DNA of 64,000 bases, from assembly GCA_023229575.1 (NCBI GenBank), contig JALNYZ010000001.1, positions 186,001 to 250,000 of the forward strand, given 5' to 3'. The stretch is from Prolixibacteraceae bacterium. Its GTDB lineage: Bacteria; Bacteroidota; Bacteroidia; Bacteroidales; Prolixibacteraceae. Numbering within the stretch: position 1 is the stretch's first letter; the number at the start of each line of letters is the position of its first letter. The notes beneath the pieces were generated by a model. It made no database searches. It was not told where the DNA came from and worked only from the letters and a program-made list of their open reading frames with translations. The translations under genes and the position numbers were made by a program. Positions 34,988 to 44,668 of this stretch are shown piece after piece.

Positions 34988-35650
34988 TCAAACTACACTA
35001 AGCAATATTTTACGACTGACCTCCTTAAAACCAGCCAACGTTGCTTTGCTGACTCTAATCAGTGCAAAGAGTATCGGATTCTGAGATCTGCCTTTCCTTG
35101 CCGAAGGTAAATACTCGGCCAGTGAACTGCGTAACGATTTGAGGGCCCTGCCTATCAATGCTTCAACACCTTTAATTGAAATCTCCATTTTAAAAGCGAT
35201 CTCCTTGTTAGTAAGATTTTCGAAACGGCTGTATTCAAAGGCCATTTTACATCTTTCAGGCAGCAAGGAAAGTGCAATAACCAGTTGCTCTTCAAAGGCA
35301 TTTGCATCAATCTCATTTTCGGTTGTATTACCGGTTTGGGCGCTAACAGGGATATCAGCAAGCTGTATGTTTCGTTTTTCCCGCTTGACAAAATTAAGGG
35401 AATGGTTTCTGGTCATTGCGGTTAGGTAAGGTATCAACCGCTCAATATGATCCAACGCCGCACGGTTTTCCCAAAGCTTGACAAATACATGCTGTACAAG
35501 ACTATGGGCAGTATCCTCATCATGCACAATGGAATAGGCAAAACGACAAAGGTTCGGATAATGATCGTTGAAAATCTTATCAAAAGCACGTGTATTACCA
35601 GCTTTTAACTCCTCGAATAAAAAACGGTCAAGACCAACTCCCTCTTTCAT
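34988..35650 (-). CDS. ECF RNA polymerase sigma factor with C-terminal extension (PUL 2)
   Basis: I place the start at 35650 (220 aa), because the only clear promoter element (35681-35688) would start transcription near 35674, after the longer in-frame ATG at 35683. Region 2 has FDKIFNDHYPNLCRFAYSIV and AHSLVQHVFVKLWENRAAL; region 4 has LSLLPERCKMAFEYSRFENL and TNKEIAFKMEISIKGVEALI. About 35 residues follow region 4 (from ARKGRSQNPILFAL on), which sigma 1 and sigma 3 lack. It should drive PUL 2, but its anti-sigma gene is displaced by the two ATPase genes. Confidence 0.9.
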   Translation of the reverse strand: MKEGVGLDRFLFEELKAGNTRAFDKIFNDHYPNLCRFAYSIVHDEDTAHSLVQHVFVKLWENRAALDHIERLIPYLTAMTRNHSLNFVKREKRNIQLADIPVSAQTGNTTENEIDANAFEEQLVIALSLLPERCKMAFEYSRFENLTNKEIAFKMEISIKGVEALIGRALKSLRSSLAEYLPSARKGRSQNPILFALIRVSKATLAGFKEVSRKILLSVV

Positions 35651-35680
35651 AAGTATATCAAATCGGTATGGAGTGCTGGA

Positions 35681-35688
35681 CAAATGTA
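35681..35688 (-). promoter_or_regulatory. candidate -7 promoter element of the ECF sigma 2 gene
   Basis: The minus strand reads TACATTTG, a full TAnnTTTG match, 31 bases upstream of the preferred sigma start. It lies in the short gap after the broken esterase gene of PUL 3 (stop at 35732). Confidence 0.45.
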
Positions 35689-35731
35689 GTAATTGAATTG
35701 TGATTTAACTATTTATCAAAGTATTATAAGG

Positions 35732-36712
35732 CTACTTTGATGAATCAGTAAATACTATTTTCATTTTGGAAGATTCAAGGCTAAACTTATTTATTGTGGT
35801 TACTGCAATTGTGTCAGCTTCATTTTCTGCAATTCCTGATATCCGATATACCATGGCCGGCGGGTTAACCGGAACAGCATCATCCCCATTGGTATCGAAT
35901 TTTTGAAAGTCCCCCTCGGCAGGATACCTTCCTAGTAGCTGACTGTTCTTATAAATATTGAAATAACTGATTCCCGACTCAATATCCGCCTCAGCCTTCT
36001 ATGTCAACTCAAATTGTGAATCTTTTAATCTTGCCAGTCTTAAATTTTCGGGCGCCAATGGCGCGGTAATATCATGTACTGTGCAGGAGGATAGGTATTC
36101 CTTAAAATCACCGGAACCAGCATGACGAATCATCACTGGAATTTTAGCCACTTCAAGTGGATAGGAAAAATGAGGATCAAATGCAGGAGAATAACAAACG
36201 GCCCCGATAATTCGGCCAGGATAAGCATTCAACATTGCAAGTACCCAGTAACCACCACCTGAATGGCCCCACAGGAGCCATGGTGCAGTTGCAATTTCAG
36301 GGTGTAGAGAAAGTTGTGCGATGCTGTCGAGTGCAGCAAGAAGTGCAGAACCTGAGCCATCTTCCGGATTTCTCCAATCGTCGCAACCATGATTAGCCTG
36401 GGGGTATAAATCGTGACCCAATACTGCCATGTGCCACTTTTTAGCAAATGCCTGATATTGTATGTCATACGCAGTTGCTACCCCCCGCCCTTCCATCGTA
36501 CATCCGTGCTGGTGAATAAACACGCCTCTGATTTTATGCACGCTATCAGGTATAAAAACCGAATAATTTGCATGATCAAATTTATAGGTACTATTCCGAA
36601 TTGTTATCTGAAATACTCTTCCACCCGGTATTTTGTTGAATAAGGACTGACAGTAGGTCGAAGTCAACGCCATTATTAAGATAAACAATATAAATAATCT
36701 TTTCATCTCCAT
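35732..36712 (-). pseudogene. alpha/beta-hydrolase esterase with C-terminal FN3-like domain, interrupted by an amber codon
   Basis: From the ATG at 36712 a signal peptide (MKRLFILFILIMALTSTYCQ, from residue 3) leads to an esterase domain with FIHQHGC, HDLYPQANHGCDDWR and nucleophile Ser in GHSGGG. The frame meets TAG at 35999-36001 (237 codons), then runs on in the same frame for 88 more codons to TAG at 35732. The added part reads as an FN3-like domain: before the stop ENLRLARLKDSQFELT, after it KAEADIESGISYFNIYKNSQ. FN3-like domains have Trp at this place (LTW), so one TGG-to-TAG change explains the break. In addition the region between AGSGDF and KEYLSS appears shortened, with no catalytic His seen. 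It overlaps the URO-D-like gene by 10 bp. Confidence 0.8.
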
Positions 36713-37791
36713 TTTTCAACTTTTTTCATAATTTCAAATTCCTCCTCTTCACAGTTTGTAGCAATCCAAAGAAATGTATGATTTGGTGACATTAGTTCCA
36801 TATATTCATCTAAATCTTCTTTTGCCAAATCGACAATGATTCCTTTCTTCTTAGATTGTACATATCTTATAAAATCCAGGTGTTGCATGATAGGGTAATC
36901 ATCACCCATACCTTGCACCCATTGTATCGCCTGAATTTGAGGCACACCAAGAATTGAATCAATATGGTTTGCAACACCTTTCCCATCAACATGAAATATA
37001 TTATGCGTTTTGGTTAACACCTCCTTTTTTAGAATGGGAATGCCAAAAGTATTATAGTCGTCTTGTGAAATCATAAATGCAAAATCGCAACTTGGAATAT
37101 GCATGCGACCATTTGGTATAGGAATATTCATCCAATTGGCAGATGGCATCCCGGCACTTTTTATCATCCTGTCAAAATCATCATAAACTTCTTCAAAATG
37201 CTCCATCGATTTTCCAATCAGGATTTTAACCTTATCTGGTTCTAATATCAAATCCATACATAGGTTCTCAGAGCCTCTCCATGCCAGTACACAATCTAAT
37301 CCTGGATGAATATCTGTGTAACCAACCAGGTACCGGTTGTTATCCTTTTCAATGGCTATTTTTGTAAGTTCAAGTAACTTTTTATAGTAACTATTCCCTT
37401 TCGAAAAATTAATCTGATCAATATCCCTATCATAATCATTTATTATTTCGTGGTACCATGAAGTGGTATCTTCAAATTGCATTTCTCCCCCATGAAAAGC
37501 AGCATAAACATTTGGTCCCAAATTGGGCCAGTAAACGGGAAATGTTTCTGCATTAAAACGTTGCCCCTCTATACTCTGGATGAACTCGTCCACTTGATAT
37601 TCGGCATCAAACCACCTCTCCTTCTGTGTAGAATGACCACTTTTGTGCAACACGTTGTATTCAGCATTGTGACGATGAAAACGGATTGGTACCCTGTCCA
37701 ATATTTCCCCCTGAAACCAGGCTTGTATGCGTTCAATACATTGCAGATAATCAGGTTTGGTAATCGGCTCAATTCCAGACTGTTTACTCAT
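36703..37791 (-). CDS. uroporphyrinogen decarboxylase (URO-D)-like protein of unknown substrate
   Basis: 362 aa, no signal peptide, so cytoplasmic. Segments RVPIRFHRHNAEYNV, GPNVYAAFHGGEMQFED, YLVGYTDIHPGLDCVLAWRG, MLIPSCDFAFMIS-like and HNIFHVDGKGVANHIDSIL follow the URO-D/MtaA barrel plan found in PUL and glycan-associated homologs. It lacks the N-terminal RQAGR motif of true heme-pathway decarboxylases, so a role in heme synthesis is unlikely. Related proteins include corrinoid-dependent methyltransferase components. The gene lies 9 bp after the large secreted protein and overlaps the esterase start, so it is cotranscribed within PUL 3. The reaction is unknown. Confidence 0.72.
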   Translation of the reverse strand: MSKQSGIEPITKPDYLQCIERIQAWFQGEILDRVPIRFHRHNAEYNVLHKSGHSTQKERWFDAEYQVDEFIQSIEGQRFNAETFPVYWPNLGPNVYAAFHGGEMQFEDTTSWYHEIINDYDRDIDQINFSKGNSYYKKLLELTKIAIEKDNNRYLVGYTDIHPGLDCVLAWRGSENLCMDLILEPDKVKILIGKSMEHFEEVYDDFDRMIKSAGMPSANWMNIPIPNGRMHIPSCDFAFMISQDDYNTFGIPILKKEVLTKTHNIFHVDGKGVANHIDSILGVPQIQAIQWVQGMGDDYPIMQHLDFIRYVQSKKKGIIVDLAKEDLDEYMELMSPNHTFLWIATNCEEEEFEIMKKVEKWR

Positions 37792-37800
37792 AATAATATA

Positions 37801-40650
37801 CTATAAATTAGATAAGCTTAACTCTGCACTTTCTGTTATATTTCCCTTTTGATCTTCAGAGATCCATTTGAATATAAATTTTTGTTTTGGATCGGACAGA
37901 TGAATGGTAAATTCAAAGGGATATTGTGCGTCCTCCACTATCTGCCAATCCGTGGCCCCAATCCTATATTTCAGGCAGGCTTTTTTGATCGTTTTATCTG
38001 AAATATTTGAAAACACATAAGCATCAGATGATTCAGCCGTAAGGTTGATTAACATTGCAGTGATCGTTCCCAACATATTATTTTCGCTCTCATTTCTTAT
38101 AAAATTATTATTCGAATAGCTTTGTTGTTGATGATCAATAGATTCAAAAAATGGGATATCCGCAATCAGATCCTCGATTTTAATTGTTGACAATCCATGT
38201 GCTGGTAACACTGCATGAATCTTGCCATTTTTTATTTTATCATTTTGCTTATTCCCCTTTTCGTCATACACTATTGCAGAATAAGTTTTGCCGGAACTAT
38301 ATGTAATCACATCCTGATTTAATTGAATTTCAACATTTTCTATTTTGGAAGTTGTATTCATAAGAACGAGGTATAATGCATCTTTTCCCGCACCAAATAA
38401 ATAATTAAAGGATATATTCGATGTCGAAATTGCCTTTTTCGGTAACCATAACTTTATATTTTCATTATCAAAAATTCTTCCTGGCTTATGACCATAAACT
38501 TTACTTGATAGAAAGGCATACCCGGGAGCGTAAACAGATGGAAAGTCAATTTGTCCGCTGGAGCGATAAAACGCATCGCTTACCAGGAAATCATTTATTA
38601 AAGCGATGTGCGGCCAGATATGATTATAGAAAATTGCGTTGTATTTAATATCATAGTAGTCATGCAATGGATAATCAGGATGTTGGTAGACATTTGTTGC
38701 CAATGAGGTAAAATAATACCCGGGGAAATTTGCATAACGCCCAACTATTGTGTTGTAGGCTACATCAGCCATTTGCCTATCTCCGGTTGCTTCAGCAATT
38801 CTCAAGAACCAGGGGGCATGATGGGCAAGCATAATTGGACCATAGTTGTAGGTACTACTTGCTTCCGGGGTTAAACCAATCAATGAAGTTCTCCATGCCG
38901 GAATCTTTTGCTCAGCTATTTTGGTCTTCATGTCCCGTTTGTCAAATTCATAACTATTTGCCTTAGACCTCCTTCCAGGAAAAATTCCATCTACAATTCC
39001 GCCAGAATTCACGGTGATCAGCGAATCCGGGGCCATTGGATTGGATCGGGACCAAAGAATAAGCTCCCTTGCTCCTGTATGGGCAGCATCCAGGAATTTC
39101 TTATCATTTGAAACCTCCCATAGTTCAAATAAGTCAAAAACTTTTGAAGTAAAATCTGTATAAAATGAAGCTTGTCTGTCCAATAATCCTGTTGAAGTAT
39201 TAAAATCTTTAGGGTAGTCAAATTTTGATAAATAATCTGACGCCCCTTTTTTAGCAGTCATTAAATCCTCCTGATTATCTAACATTTTATATCTTGCCAA
39301 ATAATCTTGCCAGGAAGCCCCACCTGTAAGGGTTAACAAATTAAGCTGACGAGGTTTCCCAAATAATCTATCAGCTTCAAATTTAAATGCAGGGGTCTTT
39401 CCTCCGGTCATTTCAAAAAGCCCTGCCAATTCGCCTATTTCAACGCAGGGGCCTTTGAGAAAATGAGACGGATTTTGTGTTTTTTGGGTTTCGTCTATTG
39501 AATAAAGATATTTTTCACGCGACATAACATATTCGATCAAAGGGAGAGCCCTTTTCTTATAAACCTCATAATCGCCCATTGTCAATGCAATACCGAGTGC
39601 ATGTAGCGCTGAGACTACTTTTACTGTACCTGGGGCATCAAAACCATAATCAAAACCTTTTAAATCATCTACCCAACCGGACAATTTGTCATTCATTCCA
39701 AAATCAATCATATTCTCTAAAGTCTGATTAAGAGAAAGAGTAGCATTCTGTCTTTCATTTTTATACTTAAAGACTTCTTTCAAAATATATTCACTACCCG
39801 CCATCCAATCACCTGGAATTAGAATATACTTACTTGAGAATGAGTATTTTTGCATTGAATTCAGATGAGAATTGAGGCCACCTAATAGCGGAGCAAAAAT
39901 CATAGGTTTTGCCAGTCCAGCGGCATTTCTGATAGCAAGACCAAAAAGACTGTTTGCTTCTTTGCCCCATTGAACAGACAGGGCAAATCGATAGGGTATC
40001 ATCTTTGGATCCGCGGCGACTCCTTCTGTAAATCCATCAAAATTCAAAAATGTTGCAGCTGTGGTAGAAAAGGCCTCTTCAGACATACAAACCTGGGATG
40101 GGAATCGCTTCCAGCTCCATGTAAGTGGTAGATAAAGAAAATCCAACTTCGCCGGATCAACTGCTGTAAGTCCAGTAAACCCTATTGAATACCAACCTTC
40201 TCTCTCTGCTTGTATTTCCATAATTATGGATGGAGAATCTCCATTTTCAGATAATTCTATTTTCAAAAACAGTTTTCCGTATTCATTCTGGTTGAAATGG
40301 CAATCAAAACTATTTCTGTTTTTTGCAACTTTTGTTGCTGTATATTCGCTTCCAGGGAGCCTGAAAAAATTCGATTCTGCACGCTTCTGCTCGTATTTCC
40401 ATGCTATAACTGGGTATTTATCAACAGAAGATTCGACTAAATTCGGTTTCATAGGAGAATAAAGCACCTGCAATGAAGGTTTTATGACCCTGCTAATATG
40501 ACTTGCTTTATGCGTTATCTTAAACGCGAAATCCTTACTACTCTTTTCAGACAAGGTGATTAAGTAGTTTTTGTTTTCCAGAAAGATTGGATCTTTTGAA
40601 AGGAGATGTAATGAAAACAAAAGCAATAAGGAGGTTAAGATTAATTTCAT
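37801..40650 (-). CDS. large secreted protein of unknown family, possible (alpha/alpha)-barrel glycan-active enzyme
   Basis: The ATG at 40650 (949 aa) starts directly with a signal peptide (MKLILTSLLLLFSLHLLSKD); an upstream ATG at 40674 overlaps the oxidoreductase gene. Residues about 20-310 look like beta-sandwich. The middle (about 330-700) is rich in helices with FDYGFDAPGTVKVVSALHAL, LKGPCVEIGELAGLFEMTGG, YNYGPIMLAHHAPWFLRIAE and YDIKYNAIFYNHIWPHIAL, a pattern like six-hairpin glycosidases and polysaccharide lyases. The C-terminal part is beta-rich and ends with a domain resembling an Fn-type module. I do not recognise the family or the catalytic residues. It lies between the FAD oxidoreductase and URO-D-like genes in PUL 3. 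Confidence 0.6.
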   Translation of the reverse strand: MKLILTSLLLLFSLHLLSKDPIFLENKNYLITLSEKSSKDFAFKITHKASHISRVIKPSLQVLYSPMKPNLVESSVDKYPVIAWKYEQKRAESNFFRLPGSEYTATKVAKNRNSFDCHFNQNEYGKLFLKIELSENGDSPSIIMEIQAEREGWYSIGFTGLTAVDPAKLDFLYLPLTWSWKRFPSQVCMSEEAFSTTAATFLNFDGFTEGVAADPKMIPYRFALSVQWGKEANSLFGLAIRNAAGLAKPMIFAPLLGGLNSHLNSMQKYSFSSKYILIPGDWMAGSEYILKEVFKYKNERQNATLSLNQTLENMIDFGMNDKLSGWVDDLKGFDYGFDAPGTVKVVSALHALGIALTMGDYEVYKKRALPLIEYVMSREKYLYSIDETQKTQNPSHFLKGPCVEIGELAGLFEMTGGKTPAFKFEADRLFGKPRQLNLLTLTGGASWQDYLARYKMLDNQEDLMTAKKGASDYLSKFDYPKDFNTSTGLLDRQASFYTDFTSKVFDLFELWEVSNDKKFLDAAHTGARELILWSRSNPMAPDSLITVNSGGIVDGIFPGRRSKANSYEFDKRDMKTKIAEQKIPAWRTSLIGLTPEASSTYNYGPIMLAHHAPWFLRIAEATGDRQMADVAYNTIVGRYANFPGYYFTSLATNVYQHPDYPLHDYYDIKYNAIFYNHIWPHIALINDFLVSDAFYRSSGQIDFPSVYAPGYAFLSSKVYGHKPGRIFDNENIKLWLPKKAISTSNISFNYLFGAGKDALYLVLMNTTSKIENVEIQLNQDVITYSSGKTYSAIVYDEKGNKQNDKIKNGKIHAVLPAHGLSTIKIEDLIADIPFFESIDHQQQSYSNNNFIRNESENNMLGTITAMLINLTAESSDAYVFSNISDKTIKKACLKYRIGATDWQIVEDAQYPFEFTIHLSDPKQKFIFKWISEDQKGNITESAELSLSNL

Positions 40651-40667
40651 AAAACTGAATTTTGAAA

Positions 40668-42944
40668 TTAGCAAATGTAAATGCCATACAGAGCAACTGG
40701 TGAAAGTATATTAGGTTGCTCAAAAACGATTTTAAGTGCAGTGGTATTGCATGCCACATCAAGTTTGATCCTGTTCAAAGACTGATGATTATTTTCCATT
40801 TCGCAGATTAAAACTTCTTGGTCATCAAATATTTTATAATTTTTTACACAAAATGGCATAACACTCTCTGAATGGCCCAATTGTACGGATTCCATCGGAT
40901 TGTCCAAATCGGTATCAAAGTACAAGCTAATACTGTGTATCTGAACTGGGGCATTCCATTTTAGTGATAGTATTGGAAACTTATCGTCGAATGAGGCAAC
41001 CCATGCATTGGGAGAAGTGCCAGGTTTAAGATATCCCTTTTTAAGTTCTTTGTAATCAAAGCAATCTAAGGCGGGAAAAATATTTAATGCGATGTTTTTA
41101 CCCTTTGGTCGTCTTTCCGGGATCCAAAATTCAAATGTATCGACACCTATATCATCCGGTGGTAGCTGCTTGCCGTAATTATTAACCGCAGTATTAAATT
41201 TATTATATACAGAAAGAATCGCTGTAATACGTTGACTGCTTGTTCTTATTGAAACTTCATCATTTTTCAATAAAGTAAAGAAAGCATAACAATCATGCGG
41301 CAACGTTTCGGTGAATTCTATTTTTAGATGGTGCATTCCTTGAGGTACTGACAGATTTACTGCCTCCAGAATTAGATCTGGTGTAAAATTCCTCCTCTTC
41401 CCACTGTACCGAAGTTGTGCCGTTAAAGTGGTATTGGAAAGTGCATTGAATTCAATTTCAAATGCATAGGCCACAGATGCCTTCAATGGCAAGAGTTGAG
41501 CTAATGAAACACTCAGAACCACCCAATCATCATCAGGAATCAATTGTTTTAACAACAAATTAGTAGAAGTTGAAAAGATGGCCTTAGATATTAAATTACT
41601 GATTGGCAGTGCAATATTAGGAATGCGTTGACCAGTTAATGCAAGATTTTTATGCAAACAATTGATTTTATTCTTTTCAATTATATCCCCCGGCATCCAA
41701 TTGTTTTGAATACAAAGAGCTGCTGCCATTCCAACTGCCTGTGCACCATGCGCTCCGGTAGCCATAACACGTGTTGAACCAAAGGCCACATGTGAGGCAC
41801 TGATAATTCGGCCGGCAAAAAACAGATTAGCAATATCCTTACTTACATAACAGCGATAGGGTATTTGATAAACTCCTTTTGAATGATATTGCGTACAAGG
41901 AGATTTTTCGCTATAAACCCCTTTTGAAGGATGTAAATCAATAGCCCATCCTCCAAAAGCTACTGCATCATCAAAATTCGTCTGGTTAATGATGTCCTTC
42001 TGAACAAGCATATATTTTCCTTCAAATCTGCGGCTTTCGCGTTTCCCGGGGATTAATCCGACCCATTCCAAAGTAAGATTGTCAACATTTTGGAATTCCC
42101 CCGAGTTTTTTATGTAGTTCCAAACTCCGTAGACAACCTTCCAAAGCTCCCATTTTATATCTTCAGTTCGATGGATTGTGTCAATAGTTCCACCATATTC
42201 TAACCACCAAAAGTAACATCCATGTTTATCTGCTTTAATATCCCGGTATCGTGGTATTTGCTCGATATCTTTTAATGCGTAGGAAGGTGCCACAAATTTC
42301 ACCGGGTGACCGGTATCTTTCGAATAAAAATACAGAGTATGCCCCAATAACTCACCATAATCTTCATTGGGTGCGAATTTCTCACCAAACTCTTCTCTCT
42401 TTTCTGCTCCCATTCTATACGATGCACCGGCTTTATACGAAACAACACCATCACCAGAGGCATCACAAAACAGGGGTGCGGAAATTTCGTAGAAAGTTTC
42501 ATTCTGACTGCAATAACCATACACTTTTTCTATTTTGTCGGGAAGGCTTTTTTCTATGTTTGAAATTGAAGTATTTAGTAACAAGGTAATATTGGGCTCT
42601 TCCACTACTTTTTCTAAAACTATAGTGTCGAATATTAATGGATTTCCGTCTTTGTTGCGGAATATGTTCTCAACTAAAATTTCATCAATAATACCTCCTT
42701 CCCGGGCCCAACGATTGTTGTTGCCCATATGTGAAGTTGCTCCTAAAACCCACAATCGCACCTCGCTTGAAGCATTACCGCCTAATATAGGGCGGTCCTG
42801 TACCAAAACGACATTGATTCCAGCTCTGGCGGCAGTAATTGCAGCACAAACACCAGCCATACCTCCACCCACTACAACCAGATCAGTGTTAAGTTCAACT
42901 AGTTTAGATTTCCTTATTTCCAAAGATAAGTCTTCTCGTATCAT
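40668..42944 (-). CDS. FAD-dependent oxidoreductase (FAD_oxidored family) with C-terminal beta domain
   Basis: 758 aa, no signal peptide. LVVVGGGMAGVCAAITAARA (about 22-41) is the dinucleotide-binding GxGxxG, followed by VLVQDRPILGGNASSEVRLW, the opening of the FAD_oxidored family. DASGDGVVSYKAGASYRMG and IPYRCYVSKDIANLFFAGRIISAS belong to the flavin domain. After about residue 450 a separate C-terminal region of about 300 residues begins, with beta-rich segments that look like carbohydrate-binding sandwiches (ITAILSVYNKF, FEFWIPERRPKG). Such enzymes occur in PULs of Bacteroidetes and Planctomycetes; the substrate is unknown. It overlaps the symporter gene by 4 bp. Confidence 0.82.
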   Translation of the reverse strand: MIREDLSLEIRKSKLVELNTDLVVVGGGMAGVCAAITAARAGINVVLVQDRPILGGNASSEVRLWVLGATSHMGNNNRWAREGGIIDEILVENIFRNKDGNPLIFDTIVLEKVVEEPNITLLLNTSISNIEKSLPDKIEKVYGYCSQNETFYEISAPLFCDASGDGVVSYKAGASYRMGAEKREEFGEKFAPNEDYGELLGHTLYFYSKDTGHPVKFVAPSYALKDIEQIPRYRDIKADKHGCYFWWLEYGGTIDTIHRTEDIKWELWKVVYGVWNYIKNSGEFQNVDNLTLEWVGLIPGKRESRRFEGKYMLVQKDIINQTNFDDAVAFGGWAIDLHPSKGVYSEKSPCTQYHSKGVYQIPYRCYVSKDIANLFFAGRIISASHVAFGSTRVMATGAHGAQAVGMAAALCIQNNWMPGDIIEKNKINCLHKNLALTGQRIPNIALPISNLISKAIFSTSTNLLLKQLIPDDDWVVLSVSLAQLLPLKASVAYAFEIEFNALSNTTLTAQLRYSGKRRNFTPDLILEAVNLSVPQGMHHLKIEFTETLPHDCYAFFTLLKNDEVSIRTSSQRITAILSVYNKFNTAVNNYGKQLPPDDIGVDTFEFWIPERRPKGKNIALNIFPALDCFDYKELKKGYLKPGTSPNAWVASFDDKFPILSLKWNAPVQIHSISLYFDTDLDNPMESVQLGHSESVMPFCVKNYKIFDDQEVLICEMENNHQSLNRIKLDVACNTTALKIVFEQPNILSPVALYGIYIC

Positions 42945-44635
42945 TGTCTGTTTGGTATTTGTTTGACCGTTTTTAATAGGATTCCGAGTCCAATTATGAG
43001 TAGGAGAAAAGCCATTCCCAGAACATAGATTTTCCCGTTGGGTGCCATTATACCTAAAACACCGATAATGAATCCTGTAACTAGAATTCCTATAGAAATC
43101 ATTCTCTTGCCAAATTTATTTTCTCCTTCAGAGTCAACATCCGAACAAGATTTTTGTGCAATAGAATCTTCTTTGACCAGCAAATAGCGCTGGTAATTTT
43201 CATATTCAGTCACTGGGCTGTTCTTTGTCCTTAATGCTATTTCAAAAAAGGCTATTATTAATATTGGGACAAGTACACCCACCAACATTTCGGCTGCCCT
43301 TGACAAAGTATTTCCATAAATAACTGGAATTAAAAATTTATAAGCCAATGATATAGCAAGCGCCAGAATTGTTGTCCCTAGCACAGTGTAACTATTTTGT
43401 TTTTTAGAAAATAGTGTCCAGATTAAGGGCAAATACATGGCGCCTCCAGTAATAGAAGCAATACTAAGTATAACATTGGTAGCACCACCCATTATGGGCA
43501 CCATCATGCCCATCATAATCACAACAATCCCAATACCCAAAGTTGCTAACCTGGCAACCTGCATCAACTGTTTATCGGATGATTGAGGATAAAAAGCCTT
43601 ATATAAATCGTTGGTAATAACCCCTGCTGAAATATTCAAAAAGCCCTGAACTGAACTGTTGGTAGCGAAAATAAGGCTTATCGTAATTAATCCCAACATT
43701 CCCGGAGGTAGAACCGTTTTGCACATTTGCATATAAGCCTGTTCGCTTTCTATGCCAACAAGACCAGGATTGATTGCCCTATAAATCATTGGAGGCAACA
43801 TCCAAATCACAGGGCTTACGATGTAGAATAATCCGAACAAGATGCCTACTTTTTTTGATTCTCTGGATGAGGCTACGCTCGTATAACGTTGAATAAAACT
43901 CCATTGCCCACCCAAATAAAAGATGTTATAAAATAAAAAGCCAAGAAGAAAACTAACGGTGTATTCGTGATTGCTTAGGTTGAAAAAATTGGGAAGGTCC
44001 ATTGAACCAATTTTTTCAACAAAGGAACCTATACCACCGATCTTAATAAACGATAATGGGAGTAAAATAAGACCTGCAGAAATAAGAATGATAAATTGCA
44101 ATACATCTGTAACTACAACTGCCCATAATCCGCCGAATGTGGTATATATTAGAACAACGGTCCCTAAAAGGCCTATCCACCAATACAATGAGACTCCTGT
44201 AGCCACCTGCAAAATAATGGCAACCGCATAAAGGCATACACCTTTTAATATTACCATAATGGACATGTAGATGTAAGAATAGGTCTTTTGTGTTTTTGTC
44301 CCTAAACGGTGACAAATGTATTCTGCAGCAGTTAATGATTTTGTTTTGTGCCACTTAGGAGCAATAAAAATACCTGTTACCAATCCAGCAATTGACATTG
44401 CCCATTGAATACTGATTGCAACCCAACCTGATGAATATGCAATGGATCCCCAAACTACAAATGTACTGGCTGAAACAAAACCCATAAATAAGGAGAGACT
44501 ATTTATCCACCAGGGAACATTGCCACCTGCAGCAAAGAAGTTTTTCATGCTTTTCCCTGAGTTTGAAAAAGAGATCCCTGTCAATAAAATACCAAGAGAA
44601 AAAATAGCAATGGTGATATAATCAGCATGTGACAT
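42941..44635 (-). CDS. sodium:solute symporter (SSF family)
   Basis: 564 aa with about 13-14 predicted membrane helices. IAYSSGWVAISIQWAMSI, AEYICHRLGTKTQKTYSYIY, YTTFGGLWAVVVTDVLQFII and NSSVQGFLNISAGVITND are conserved SGLT/PutP-type segments. It would carry a monosaccharide, acid or similar small product of PUL 3 into the cytoplasm with sodium. A hydrophilic loop (about 470-505) lies before the last helices. The ATG overlaps the stop of its own downstream partner, the FAD oxidoreductase (ATGA-type), which suggests coupled translation and that the oxidoreductase may process the imported compound. Confidence 0.92.
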   Translation of the reverse strand: MSHADYITIAIFSLGILLTGISFSNSGKSMKNFFAAGGNVPWWINSLSLFMGFVSASTFVVWGSIAYSSGWVAISIQWAMSIAGLVTGIFIAPKWHKTKSLTAAEYICHRLGTKTQKTYSYIYMSIMVILKGVCLYAVAIILQVATGVSLYWWIGLLGTVVLIYTTFGGLWAVVVTDVLQFIILISAGLILLPLSFIKIGGIGSFVEKIGSMDLPNFFNLSNHEYTVSFLLGFLFYNIFYLGGQWSFIQRYTSVASSRESKKVGILFGLFYIVSPVIWMLPPMIYRAINPGLVGIESEQAYMQMCKTVLPPGMLGLITISLIFATNSSVQGFLNISAGVITNDLYKAFYPQSSDKQLMQVARLATLGIGIVVIMMGMMVPIMGGATNVILSIASITGGAMYLPLIWTLFSKKQNSYTVLGTTILALAISLAYKFLIPVIYGNTLSRAAEMLVGVLVPILIIAFFEIALRTKNSPVTEYENYQRYLLVKEDSIAQKSCSDVDSEGENKFGKRMISIGILVTGFIIGVLGIMAPNGKIYVLGMAFLLLIIGLGILLKTVKQIPNRQ

Positions 44636-44668
44636 ATATTCGATTATAAGACTTTTTGTTAGGGTTAA

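Noticed and set aside
36703..37791. A heme-pathway uroporphyrinogen decarboxylase (hemE)
   Set aside because: The protein lacks the N-terminal RQAGR motif and lies in a PUL operon away from heme genes.
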